Shown here: piece after piece, positions 9,045-18,498 of the stretch
Layout of the letters: the number at the start of each line of letters is the position of its first letter
Position numbering within the stretch: position 1 is the stretch's first letter
Assembly: GCA_009746045.1 (NCBI GenBank)
Contig: RPFO01000076.1
Span: 4,129,433 to 4,193,432, forward strand
Source of the DNA: Mesostigma viride
Taxonomy: Eukaryota > Streptophyta > Mesostigmatophyceae > Mesostigmatales > Mesostigmataceae
Direction: 5' to 3'
DNA length: 64,000 nucleotides
The notes under the pieces: generated by a model
Databases searched by the model: none
The model's input: the letters and a program-made list of their open reading frames with translations, nothing else
What the model was told of the DNA's origin: nothing
Translations under genes and position numbers: made by a program

Positions 9045-11329
9045 CGGGACCTAGTGCACGTAGTGACTCACCTCCTGTGCTAGCCACGGATAATGTGGGA
9101 GGCCCGCCTAGCGTGGCCTCGCCGGAGGGTCAGGGTCCTGCCCATGCGCCTCGCCCACCTAGGGACCTGGCTTCAACGGTCACGGCCTTGTGGCGTGCTC
9201 AGGCGCTTAAAGCGAAAGCTGCATCAGGGGTGGCTCAGGTCAAAACTCTCTCACAGGGGGTCAGGCCGGTTAAGTCAGCCTTGTTTCCTACGTGTAGACC
9301 GTGGCAGCTGGTGGCTGTGGACACGCAAGCATCCGTGTCTATTATCTCTCGTCGGGCAGCCACCCTGTATCCAGTGCTAGAGTCGCCGTACAAATCGGTG
9401 ACCGACTTTGCAGGCACTTCGGCATATCAAGTTACCGGGATGGTGGTGCTGCCGGTGTTGGGCATTGACACGCCGTTTCACGTCGTGGATGGCTACGAGG
9501 ATGTGGCCTTGCTGGGCGAACCTTTCGTATCATACCCGGGGTTCTCAGTGTCCGCTGACTTGCTGTCAGTCGCGGGGGTGGGCAGCATCCCGCTTCGCGA
9601 GTACCACGCTCCATTGGGGGTGGTGGTCGGGCAGCCCGGCGTCGTGCGGCGCTTACCGATGGCGGCGTTTTCCACACCGCCGCTCGTCCAGTCCATCATT
9701 CAGCCTCAGGATTGGCACCCGCGCAGCTTCGGCCTCCACTCACACTCACTGGCGGCGGATAGCCCTGTGACGTGGGAGCAACTTGTCCTGGACTGTCAAG
9801 ATCCTCTCAAGTTTGCTTTGTGGCGCGACGCGTTCATTCGAGCCAAGGAGCAGTGGCGAGAGCGCGAGGTCTACCGAGGATTGGAGAGTGTGCCAGCCGG
9901 GGCCACGCGGTTGCGGTTGAAGTTCGTGCTCACCTACAAGCCGGACGAGACCAACTCTTCGGTGGTGTTCCGGGTAAGGCCCGTGGTCACGGAGACGAAG
10001 GGGTCCTCCCCGCTGGACGCCAAGGATCTTTATACCCCTGGGCTCAACCATGTTTCGCATCGGCTACTGACGGTCATCTACTTGGGCAAGCGGAACGCGG
10101 GCAAGGACTACGGGATGTGGTGCGGTGACTTTCAGCGGGCATTCCTCCACAGCGACGCTGGGGTCGCGCAGCAAACATGGCAAGGCACCCGCTACGTGGT
10201 GAAGGTCCCGGTGGTCTGGCAGGATGGCACCATTGGCAGCGAGTATATCGAGCTGTTGACAGGGGTGGAGGGGCTGCAGAGCTCTCCCATCATCTTCCGC
10301 ATTTCCGCGGAGGAGGTCTTGCAGAGCTTAGGGGCCACGTACCATCGCGCGGATCCTAACTTCTTTGTGGTCCCCACCGGCGTCCCTGGCGAGCCAGCCC
10401 TCTTCGTGTGGCATGGCGATGACTTCAAGCTGGTGGCACCTCGCACCTTTGCTACCCAGTTTCTTGCTGCAGTGGCGGCTAAGTTTCCCCTGGGCAGGGC
10501 GGTGGATCATGAGGAGGGTAAACCCGTGGTGTTTTGCGGCGTGCAGTCTACGTTGCAGCGGGATTCGCGTTCTGGCGAATGGGTCATGCACATGCAGGAT
10601 AGCCGCAACTATGTGGTTGACCTGCTGGCCGACCTCCCGTCCCCGCTGTTGGCAACCCATGGGCCCTCGGTTAAGGGCAAGCTCGGGTGGTTGGCGGACA
10701 CGGTGGCACCTGATTTGGCGGTGCTCGCTCGCCTGCCCGATGATGTGCTGGAAGGACTAGGGTCCATTCATGTTCGGCGGCAGCTGGCCATGACGCCCGG
10801 CATTGTGCTTCGTGGGCTCGATTGCTCACAGCCGGTGCACCTCGAGATAGTGACGGATGCTAATCTAGAGACGCGCACAGTCAGCCAAGTGCGGGCCCGC
10901 ATGGGGGCACTGTTCTTTATTAGCAATGAGGGACAGCCTGGCATGTTGTTAGATTGGTACTCGCGCTTGCACAGCCGCATTGCCACTAGCCCCAACACGG
11001 CTGAATGCCGGGGCATTGTTTCAGCTATCTCACATGGCATGTGGCTGCGGTACTTGCTGGGTTGGGTATTTGGCTCGTGTGGGTTCACTCTTCACTGGAC
11101 TAGCACGGTGCACACTGACTCACAAAGTTGTTTGGCCTTCCTTGACAATCCCTATGCGCGGTCACAGGACGTTGATTACCTCGTACTCGCTGAGGCGGCC
11201 TCCTGCGTCACGCGTCTCCAGCACATCGCGGATGAACTCAATCCCGCGGATGCACTCACCAAGGAGGCGCGGGAGGCTGCCCCGCAGTACGCAGTGTTGC
11301 GCAAGCGCATGACGATGCAACACCCGTGA
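9011..11329 (+). CDS. Copia I retropepsin-like domain, reverse transcriptase and RNase H
   Basis: About 770 codons. At about aa 100-190 is a retropepsin-like domain: VDTQASVSII (Asp codon 9320-9322), a flap-like region, and ALLGEPFV (from 9506); the usual DTG/DSG glycine is Gln. RT follows with DFQRAFLHSD (first catalytic Asp), GVEGLQSSPIIF and the active site WHGDDFKLV (HGDD at 10412-10423) in place of YVDD. RNase H shows TDAN, WYSRLHSR, AECRGIV, VHTDSQSCLAF and a C-terminal LNPADALTKE, typical of copia. Protease placement after integrase is unusual. The ORF is intact to its stop. Confidence 0.88.
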   Translation: MDGWDEDGVGLTGPSARSDSPPVLATDNVGGPPSVASPEGQGPAHAPRPPRDLASTVTALWRAQALKAKAASGVAQVKTLSQGVRPVKSALFPTCRPWQLVAVDTQASVSIISRRAATLYPVLESPYKSVTDFAGTSAYQVTGMVVLPVLGIDTPFHVVDGYEDVALLGEPFVSYPGFSVSADLLSVAGVGSIPLREYHAPLGVVVGQPGVVRRLPMAAFSTPPLVQSIIQPQDWHPRSFGLHSHSLAADSPVTWEQLVLDCQDPLKFALWRDAFIRAKEQWREREVYRGLESVPAGATRLRLKFVLTYKPDETNSSVVFRVRPVVTETKGSSPLDAKDLYTPGLNHVSHRLLTVIYLGKRNAGKDYGMWCGDFQRAFLHSDAGVAQQTWQGTRYVVKVPVVWQDGTIGSEYIELLTGVEGLQSSPIIFRISAEEVLQSLGATYHRADPNFFVVPTGVPGEPALFVWHGDDFKLVAPRTFATQFLAAVAAKFPLGRAVDHEEGKPVVFCGVQSTLQRDSRSGEWVMHMQDSRNYVVDLLADLPSPLLATHGPSVKGKLGWLADTVAPDLAVLARLPDDVLEGLGSIHVRRQLAMTPGIVLRGLDCSQPVHLEIVTDANLETRTVSQVRARMGALFFISNEGQPGMLLDWYSRLHSRIATSPNTAECRGIVSAISHGMWLRYLLGWVFGSCGFTLHWTSTVHTDSQSCLAFLDNPYARSQDVDYLVLAEAASCVTRLQHIADELNPADALTKEAREAAPQYAVLRKRMTMQHP

Positions 11330-11706
11330 GCCACACAGGGTTACGGCTCGGGCGCTTTATGAATACAGCCATAACTCACCCTGTGTTGCTAGCATTCACG
11401 AATATCATGGTGGTAGTTTTTTTGCTTGTCCTGACCATACCCTAGCCACGTTGGACGGTGCCTTGGGCCCGTCGGCGGGTCACTGGTCCTAATAAATGGG
11501 TCACCTTTTGTCTGGTGGCATAGTTGTTTTTTTCTCGATACTTATTACATCACTATTCATGTGTGATCACAAGGGCGCGGGTCGATACCGTGGTGATTTT
11601 GACGGCCTTGAGGCCCCCTTGAGTTCCCTACCTTAGAGGGTTTTGTATGGTCTGCATTTGATGTAATTATTTTGATAATTAATCAAAGAACAAAAGAGTA
11701 TGTCGG
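11330..11706 (+). other. Copia I 3' untranslated region with probable polypurine tract
   Basis: No ORF. Just before the 3' LTR the sequence is purine-rich (AAAGAACAAAAGAG, then TATGTCGG), in the position expected for a polypurine tract. Confidence 0.5.
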
Positions 11707-12051
11707 AGTTGAGTAACTCTAGAGCCCTAGGATCTGGCTCTAAGTTCCCCATGTCCGTCCGCACGCCTTCCGCTAGCGTCCGCTAAGCCGCCGGCTATAA
11801 TCCGGCGGTCCGATGCGGTCGACCGGTCTAAGGGCGGCGCCTAGGGCCGGCGCCACCTAGGCCCCAGTCCGGGGCCTTATCCGGGTCGGTACGGACAGCT
11901 AGCTTGTCCCACGGTTACGGCTAACCGGATAGGGTTTGCTGGCTAAGACATAAACCAGTGGTGGGCCAGCTCCGACAGCAGTTCTCTGTGTTCACCTTAT
12001 CCCAAGCTCAACGTGACCGACCGCCATAGCTGAGCCGGTCGGGCTTTAACT
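11707..12051 (+). repeat. Copia I 3' LTR
   Basis: Partner of 5898-6242, with no difference noticed. It is followed at 12052-12056 by the ACGCC target duplication. Confidence 0.93.
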
Positions 12052-12056
12052 ACGCC

Positions 12057-14279
12057 CCCATCGGGACGGCCCACGCCCCCATCGGGGCAGGTGCGCGGAC
12101 TATCGTTCAATGGTACATGTTGTTGAGCGAGCCTTCGACCCGAGCGTAGCGCCCGAATATCTATGCCGTCATCCGAGGGAAGCTCAGTCATTAACTCGCG
12201 GTGCGCCATCGTTTTCAAAGTGCTACTCGTACCGTGTGATTCTGGATGTGCTAGTCTATTAGGTGTTTAGGTCCAGCACTCGAGGCCGGCTGCCGGGGTC
12301 ACGGATCACCACACCCCAACTACCCACCCCTTACACAAGTCCACACACACCTTTATAGCACTTAGTACTATAATAGTAGTCCTACTAGAACCACTCTTGA
12401 TTCCTGATCAACTTGTACGAGTATTATTAGTAATCCTAGACCTACTCTTAGTACGTGGTCACCTTACACACGGCTAACTGCAGGTCTATTGTTTTGATTT
12501 ATATAATGTAATAAAGTTTAGGACTCGGAAGAGGATTGCATCTAAATCAAAATGCAGTATAACTTATGCAGGTATAGGTCAAGCCACAACCATTGTCCCA
12601 ACTTATGGCCTAATGTCCTTGCCCATCGGCATATGACATGAGAACCAATATTTTGAGCCCATCGGCTTATGACATGACATTATGACATGACAACCATCAC
12701 GTTGAGCCCATCGGCTTAAGACATGACAACCATCACGTTGAGCCCATCGGCTTAAGACATGACAACCATTACATTGAGCCCATCGGCTTAAGACATGACA
12801 ACCATTACATTGAGCCCATCGGCTTAAGACATAACAATCATTATATTAAGCCCATCGGCTCGGAGACATGACAACCATTACTTTGAGCCTATCGGCTTAT
12901 GATAGGAAAGGAAGGAAAGACAATGCAACAAGCCACGACACGGTTTGGAACACAATATAAAAAACGTTTTTATGCGACTCAAACCAATCGGTTTGTTACG
13001 AATAAAGGTGTCCCTCCGACCCATCGGTCAGATTCTCACCTGCATGGGACAAAGAGGTCGGCCCAGGACAAAAAGAAAAGAAAAGATATGCGCAGCAGGA
13101 ATACAATTACTAATCCCGCAATGCAAGGAAGGGCAGAAAACAACGAAATTTCCGTCACGGCACCACCATCGTGGGCCGTTAGGAACTGCACTACATTGCC
13201 GCTCCATAATGCATGGATACACGGAATAAAAGGAAAACGACGATGCAGGATTGAAGTCTGCCGCCCCGACGGAATTGTCAGTGCGTTGCTGTTGGTTAGC
13301 TCTCGCTTGTTCTTCACGCTCCTTGCTGGACTGCAACGTGAGTGCGCAGGCACAACAGCAGCAAGGTGCAACACAACAACAGCAACGAAAACGAAAAGAA
13401 AACTAACCGACCATCGCCGGATCTAGCTAATCTAATTCGACCATCGTCGACTTTAATATTGCAATATTCGTTAGTCAAATTGCGGCAATTCCGACCATCG
13501 CCGGAATGCCTGAACAATATTGCATGAACCTAACTACTCAGGCACGAAATGCAAATAGAAAAACAGACCTCCGATTCCAGTGTAACGTGCCAAACCCATC
13601 GGCCAGGCACGTTGGGAAAGATCGTTTCTATCTACGGGACCATCGCCCCGGTTTGTTGCCTGCCTGAGTAGGAAGGGGGATCACTATTCTATGGGCTACT
13701 TGCTGTCATCACAGCGTAGGCCCAGAGGCATTATATTAATTACCTTCTTGTATTCTTGCAATTGCAGTTGTACAAGGATATGTGTTGGACATGATTGTAT
13801 TAAAAGGAATAGATTCGTAGCTCAGATTAACTGAGGTGGGTGAGTCGGCGGATTGACGAACGACTGTCTTGTCCATCGTCCTCGCACACCTTTATGCCAA
13901 GCAGTGCCACTAGGTCAGCACTGCTGTCCCGACCCTTGTGGCTCGGAACAGGCATGCGAATATTCCACGCTTAATTTCCATTACTGTAGTGGGCCGAACT
14001 ACGGGTCGAACATAGGGCTAGTCGACCTCTAACCATGTCCGTGGTAACCATCGTTACGTTATGCCATCGGACACACATCCATCGATATATATCCCAATGT
14101 CACCAATATTACTCTAGATATCAACTGTCGGCACCCTCGTATACACAAGCAGAGGTGTGCCGGAAGGTATGGACTTCAAACCACCTTAGGTATCTATCTC
14201 TTTTTGCACGTATCTTTTTATACCATATTTCTTTTGCCAAACTCTCTCGTGCTCACTAGGTTCGGCCCTAGTCGGCACG
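12057..14279. other. Gene-free region rich in CCATCGG-type motifs
   Basis: No convincing gene. The word CCATCG recurs about 20 times (CCCATCGGC, ACCATCGCCGG, ACCATCGTCG and similar), mainly on this strand, from the copia I flank to about 14080. A patch around 13575-13625 (CAGTGTAACG..AACCCATCGG..GAAAGATC) resembles 20520-20555 on the other side of gypsy B, so parts may be old LTR or leader sequence. Clustered short repeats also resemble the subterminal repeats of CACTA elements. Neither is proven. Confidence 0.4.
12613..12900 (+). repeat. 36-bp tandem repeat array
   Basis: About seven to eight imperfect units with consensus start GAGCCCATCGGCTTAAGACA followed by TGACAACCAT. Most units are 36 bp; two near the edges are longer or degenerate. 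Each carries one CCCATCGGC word. Confidence 0.88.
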
Positions 14280-16517
14280 CTACAGCACCCCCATGTCCTC
14301 ATAGAACCAGTAGTCAGCACGACGGGAGAGGGCGTCGGGCACAACATTGTCTGCACCCTTCACGTACTGGATCTTAAAAGGGGCGAACTGGGAAAGGTAC
14401 TCCATCCATCTGGCCTGACGGGGCGTCAGATTTGGCTGCGTCAGGAGGTGAGTCAGGGGCCTATGGTCCGTGTGAATAATCAAACGGGCGGGGTCGAGGT
14501 CTCCTGTCTCGCTGACCGCAACATCAAACTGCGCGCCCAACAGGTGGTGGCGCCATGTGTGGCAACAGTAGACCACAGCCAACAGCTCCGGCTGGTGGAC
14601 CGGATAGTTCCGCTCGGCGGGGATCATTGTGCGGGAGATGTACTCAACCGGTTGCAAGCCCTTGCCTTGGTCCTGCAGGAGGACCCCGCCGATAGCCACC
14701 TTGCTGGCATCCGTCGCGACCACAAAAGGAAGGGACGGGTCTGGGAGCACGAGCACTGGGGCCGCAGTCAAACTGGCCTTGAGGGCCTCAAAGGCCTGCT
14801 GGCACTGTGCCGACCAGACGAAGGACACGCCCTTCTTGAGGAGAGCGTTGATGGGCGACGCGATCGTGGCAAACCTGGGGATGAAGCGTCGATAGTATGA
14901 CGCAATCCCCAGGAAGCTACGCACGCCCTTCACGTCGGTCGGAGCTGGCCACTGTTGGACAGAGGCGATCTTCTCGGGGTCCGTGGCCACGCCTGCTGCA
15001 GAAAGCGTGTGGCCCAGGAACGGGACGCTGCGCCCCGCGCGAACCTTAGCCCTGCGGGCCGAGAGATGCTCGTCTTCCATGATGCGCAGGACCGTATCGA
15101 CGTCCTCCAGGTGCTCCTCGAAGGTCTTGGAGTACACCAGGATGTCATCCAGATAGGCCAGAGCGCAAGTGCGTTTCCAGGACCAGGGCGGCTTGTCCCC
15201 CTTGCGAGGGTCGCGCAGGTCACTGGACACCTGTGGCAGGTGTGCGGTCCCCATGACGGGCCGCAAGATGTCGTTCATGAGCATCTGGAAGCTGGCTGGT
15301 GAGTTGCAGAGCCCCATCGCCGCCACGCGGAACTGGTAGTGTCCGTATGGCGTATTGAAGGCCGTCTTGTGACAGTCCTCTTCAGCGATGCGGAGCTGCC
15401 AAAACCCATCGGCGCAGTCGATCACCGTGAAGCAGGTGGCACCCTGCACCCGATTGAAGATGTCATCAATGCGCGGGAGCGGGTACTTGGACTTGACAGT
15501 GATCGCGTTGAGCTTCCTGTAGTCGGTGACGAGCCGCCACTTGCCCCCAGGCTTGGGCACAAGGAGTACCCCAGCGGAGAAGGGGCTGTTACTGGGCTCA
15601 ATCAGACCACGCTCAAGGAGGGCCATCAGGATCTTCTTGAGCTCCATCAGCTCGACGGGCCCCATCCGGTACATCGGGGACGTGGTGGGCCCGTAGCCTT
15701 CCTTGAGGCGGATATGGTGCAGCACAGAACGGGGCGGGGGAAACTGCGGTGTAGACTCGTCGAACAGCTTCTCCCGCTTGGCCAGGACGGCGTTGTAGCG
15801 CGCGATCTCATCCTCAGTAAAGTCTGTGCCGATCTCCAGCAGCTCCTGAATCAGGGGCACCGAGTCAAGGCGGTACATGTAGTACTCCTTACCCTTCTGC
15901 AGGTTGCGCGCGAGCGTCTTGCTGCTCATCAGCATCTGAGAAGCATGGCGTCGTGGCTTCTCGGGCCCCGCGTCGTGCTGAACGTTGTGCACCTCGGTGC
16001 CATGCGCCAGGTATTCGTGCCGCGGGCACCAGAAGGAGCCATCAGGAAACCAAACCACCCGGCGCTTGACACTGATCGTCACGTCCTGGGCATCCTGCCA
16101 ATCCACGCCCAAGATGATGTCGGCTGCGCCCAGCGGCGCCACTGTGGCTGTTACCTCTACCGGGATGCCCTGGACAACCGCCTTGAGATCCACGAGACCC
16201 GGGGACGGGTGCTTGTTACCATCGGCGTACCGGACGTTGATGGGCGTCGGGTGTGGGCGAATGGTGTAGCCAGCGCGTCGCACCAGGGCCTCATGGATAA
16301 AAGATGTGGTTGCTCCCGTATCCACCATAAACTTAACATCCAGGATCGTCTTCTCCTTCAGAAACGGGTCAAGTGTGGTGGTGGGGAGCGCCAGTCCACC
16401 GCTGAAGACTAGCAGTGTTCTGGTGCTTGGTGCAGAGGGCGGGGAGGCCTTTGGGGCCTGTCCGCCAGACCTATCTACATGATTGGCTGAAGCTGGGTCC
16501 ACCTCGGTCGCCGACAC
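14280..16517 (-). CDS. Gypsy B pol: protease, reverse transcriptase, RNase H
   Basis: An uninterrupted frame of about 745 codons; the same frame stays open upstream past 16700, overlapping the end of gag in the -1 relation. Domains: retropepsin (FMVDTGATTSF, DIILGVDW), RT (TDYRKLNAITVKSKYPLPR, DCADGFWQLR, YLDDILVYS), the LGHTLSAAGV..FLGIASYYRRFIP thumb/connection and RNase H (VATDASKVAIGG, HTDHRPLTHLL, DALSRRADYWF). All catalytic aspartates are present. Translation ends immediately after RNase H, so no integrase is encoded. The start is uncertain; expression as a gag-pol frameshift product is plausible. Confidence 0.88.
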   Translation of the reverse strand: MSATEVDPASANHVDRSGGQAPKASPPSAPSTRTLLVFSGGLALPTTTLDPFLKEKTILDVKFMVDTGATTSFIHEALVRRAGYTIRPHPTPINVRYADGNKHPSPGLVDLKAVVQGIPVEVTATVAPLGAADIILGVDWQDAQDVTISVKRRVVWFPDGSFWCPRHEYLAHGTEVHNVQHDAGPEKPRRHASQMLMSSKTLARNLQKGKEYYMYRLDSVPLIQELLEIGTDFTEDEIARYNAVLAKREKLFDESTPQFPPPRSVLHHIRLKEGYGPTTSPMYRMGPVELMELKKILMALLERGLIEPSNSPFSAGVLLVPKPGGKWRLVTDYRKLNAITVKSKYPLPRIDDIFNRVQGATCFTVIDCADGFWQLRIAEEDCHKTAFNTPYGHYQFRVAAMGLCNSPASFQMLMNDILRPVMGTAHLPQVSSDLRDPRKGDKPPWSWKRTCALAYLDDILVYSKTFEEHLEDVDTVLRIMEDEHLSARRAKVRAGRSVPFLGHTLSAAGVATDPEKIASVQQWPAPTDVKGVRSFLGIASYYRRFIPRFATIASPINALLKKGVSFVWSAQCQQAFEALKASLTAAPVLVLPDPSLPFVVATDASKVAIGGVLLQDQGKGLQPVEYISRTMIPAERNYPVHQPELLAVVYCCHTWRHHLLGAQFDVAVSETGDLDPARLIIHTDHRPLTHLLTQPNLTPRQARWMEYLSQFAPFKIQYVKGADNVVPDALSRRADYWFYEDMGVL

Positions 16518-16590
16518 GTCTGCACCTGAAGAGGGCGGGGAGACCTCTGGGGCCTGCCCGCCAGTCCTATCTACATTATTGCCTGATGCT
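16434..16590 (-). repeat. Imperfect tandem duplication (about 94-bp period) at the gypsy B gag-pol boundary
   Basis: GGGCGGGGAG.CCT.TGGGGCCTG.CCGCCAG.CCTATCTACAT occurs twice in tandem. In the pol frame both copies read VDR(S/T)GGQAP..SPPS, so the pre-protease linker holds a duplicated peptide. The duplication extends upstream of the pol ORF start given here. Confidence 0.75.
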
Positions 16591-17680
16591 ACATCGGCCT
16601 CAGAGTGGCCGCGCCCACATTTGGTGCAGGCGTCTGTTCTACCTGGTTGACTAACTCTACTCCTACTTCTACCCCTGTGGGAAGGGGCACTATGCGAGGA
16701 TCGCGGGGCCGGGAGGCCGCCTCGTCCGACCGCCCGGTCTCCCCTTCCCCCTCATCCGAGTCGTCGTCGTCGCCGGGATTGAGCGCCTCATACTCGTCAC
16801 CCTCAGCCTGCTGCTGCGCCAGGATCTCATTGAGCTCGCGCACCGTCCGAGAGAACGACGCTGGGAAGCGGGGTGTCTGGAACTGGTTGGGCTGCGTGCG
16901 CGCGTCGCGCAGCTTGGCAGCCCGCGCGCCTGCGTTGCGCGGGCGAGCATCCCGCGCTGCCGGCGCTGGGCGCTTCTCAAAGGCGGGACCAGAAAACTTG
17001 GGGGCCTCCTTGGTGGCCTCCGTCGCCGTGCTGGTGCGCGCCTTGAGGCGCGGGCAGTCCTTCTTGAGGTGCCCGACCTCGTGACACATGAAACAGCGGG
17101 CCTTGGACGCATCGATGGCGTGCAGTTGGGTGGCCGGCTGCTCGTCGTCATTGGACTCCTCCCCCTCCGACGGGTCGGGTTCCACTTCAGTGAAGTGGAC
17201 ACGGCGTGTCATCGTGGATGAGGCGAACCGGCGGGTGCTGGTGTAGCGCGGCTGCTTGATGACGTCGGCCACCTGTAGAAGGTACTGCTGGACAGCGTGG
17301 ATGTCAAGCTTGTCCCAGGGTACCTCTGCATAGTGCTTCTTAACCTCAGCGAGGAGGTCAGGATGGATGGCCTCCAGAAACCGAATCTTGTACTCGGTCC
17401 ACGTCAGGTCCCCGGTCAGCCGCGCCGCAAAGGAGTCAAAAGTGGTGAGGAACTCCGCCAAGTCAGTGTTGCCCTGACGTAGGCGGCCGAACTCAGACCG
17501 CTCGGTCAGTCGATAGCCGGGAGGGATGAGCTTGCGCCGGATGCGCTCGTGCAGTTCCTCGACCGTCTGCGGGTATGACTGGGCTGCCACACTCTCAACG
17601 TTAAGCATCCCGACCACTGATGGGTCCATATACACTTCACCACCACGTAGGGGATCAAAACCTTGGTGGCCAGCTGCCAC
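16589..17680 (-). pseudogene. Gypsy B gag, C-terminal part (capsid end and zinc knuckle)
   Basis: Capsid helices (NVESVAAQSYP, FGRLRQGN, TEYKIRFLEAIHPDLL) precede a CCHC knuckle (CFMCHEVGHLKKDC, 17054-17095). Basic and acidic low-complexity tails follow to the stop at 16589. The frame differs by one base from the N-terminal part (17506-18459); the break is near 17640. The pol frame overlaps this end in the -1 relation. Confidence 0.82.
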
Positions 17681-18459
17681 TCATGGTGTTCACACCAGAC
17701 GGTGTACAACTGTTGCCACATACGGGCCCACTCGTCGATCTCACGGGGAGTCATGCCCGCATGGAGCTTGGGCACCGCCTTAAAATCTGGCATAGGCGGG
17801 GCCTTGACAGGGTCAGGACGCAAGGGGCCGCCCTTGCTGCAGTACGCGGGGCTGGAAAAGGTGAGGGGCTCGTGCCGACGCGCCCGCATCTCCTGTTGAG
17901 AGCCCCGTCCTGTGGGCTGGTCCTGCCCACGTAGGGACACAAAGGTGTCCTCCTCACGCTCGGGATCGAGGTCGCCGGACTCTCGGCGGGGCGTCACGGA
18001 CACCCGCTGTGACGCAAAGGGGGCTGACTCACGCCGAACGCGAACGGAGGTGGGATGCTCATAACCGGGGTCGTCCAGGGGCAGCCGACTGAAGTTGGCG
18101 TTAGTGGGCGCGCTCCTTGCTGGGAGGGGGGTGGGTACCGTGGGAAAGGGACCCGGGGGATCGTAGTAGTCCTCCTCCTCAGGATCGGTCTGCACGTGAG
18201 CCGACCCTGACGCCTGTGGCGGGGGCCTAGGCCAGCCCTCATTTGCTCCAAAGGAGACCCGACGGGGATCCCTTCCAGGACCCAGCCCCGACCCGCCGCG
18301 GCCACGCCCTGCCCAAGGGTGGGTCAGGCGCGGGCGGCCACGTGCGTACGCCCCCAATTGGGAGGACTGCACGAACTCAGGCGGAGGGGCAAACGGCGAG
18401 CTAGCTACCGAGCTGTCCGCGGCCTCTATCTCCTCATCCTCCTCCTGCACGACTTCCAC
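17506..18459 (-). pseudogene. Gypsy B gag, N-terminal part
   Basis: An acidic start, a long Pro/Gly/Arg-rich linker, then MPDFKAVPKL and TPREIDEW, which match the start of the capsid region in gypsy A. Homology is lost near 17640 and resumes in the frame of 16589-17680. The true N-terminus may lie further upstream beyond the hairpin cluster at 18499-19104. Confidence 0.7.
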
Positions 18460-18498
18460 AGATGGTGGTCGCTGCGTAGGAGGTACCCTGTCCAGTTA

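Larger units (their letters stand above)
5898..12051 (+). mobile_element. Copia I, complete LTR retrotransposon
   Basis: A Ty1/copia-class element of 6154 bp bounded by two 345-bp LTRs that look identical by eye and flanked by the 5-bp duplication ACGCC (5893-5897 and 12052-12056). LTR ends are AGTT..AACT rather than TG..CA. The interior encodes gag, integrase, a retropepsin-like domain, reverse transcriptase and RNase H, in that order, in three successive frames. It inserted next to the truncated 5' edge of gypsy A. The LTR identity implies a recent insertion. Confidence 0.93.
14280..18459 (-). mobile_element. Gypsy B, chromovirus lacking integrase and 3' end
   Basis: Ty3/gypsy element on the minus strand with gag (18459-16589) and pol (PR-RT-RNase H, to 14280). 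The pol reading ends at a stop just after the YEDMGVL motif that marks the end of RNase H, where homology to gypsy A and D stops. Integrase, chromodomain and 3' LTR are absent. No clear LTR pair was found. The Q-rich ORF and the RNase H1-N-like ORF further upstream (to 20095) may belong to its 5' part. Confidence 0.8.

Noticed and set aside
12620-12900. 36-bp array as a CRISPR array
   Set aside because: Units are contiguous with no variable spacers and the context is eukaryotic.
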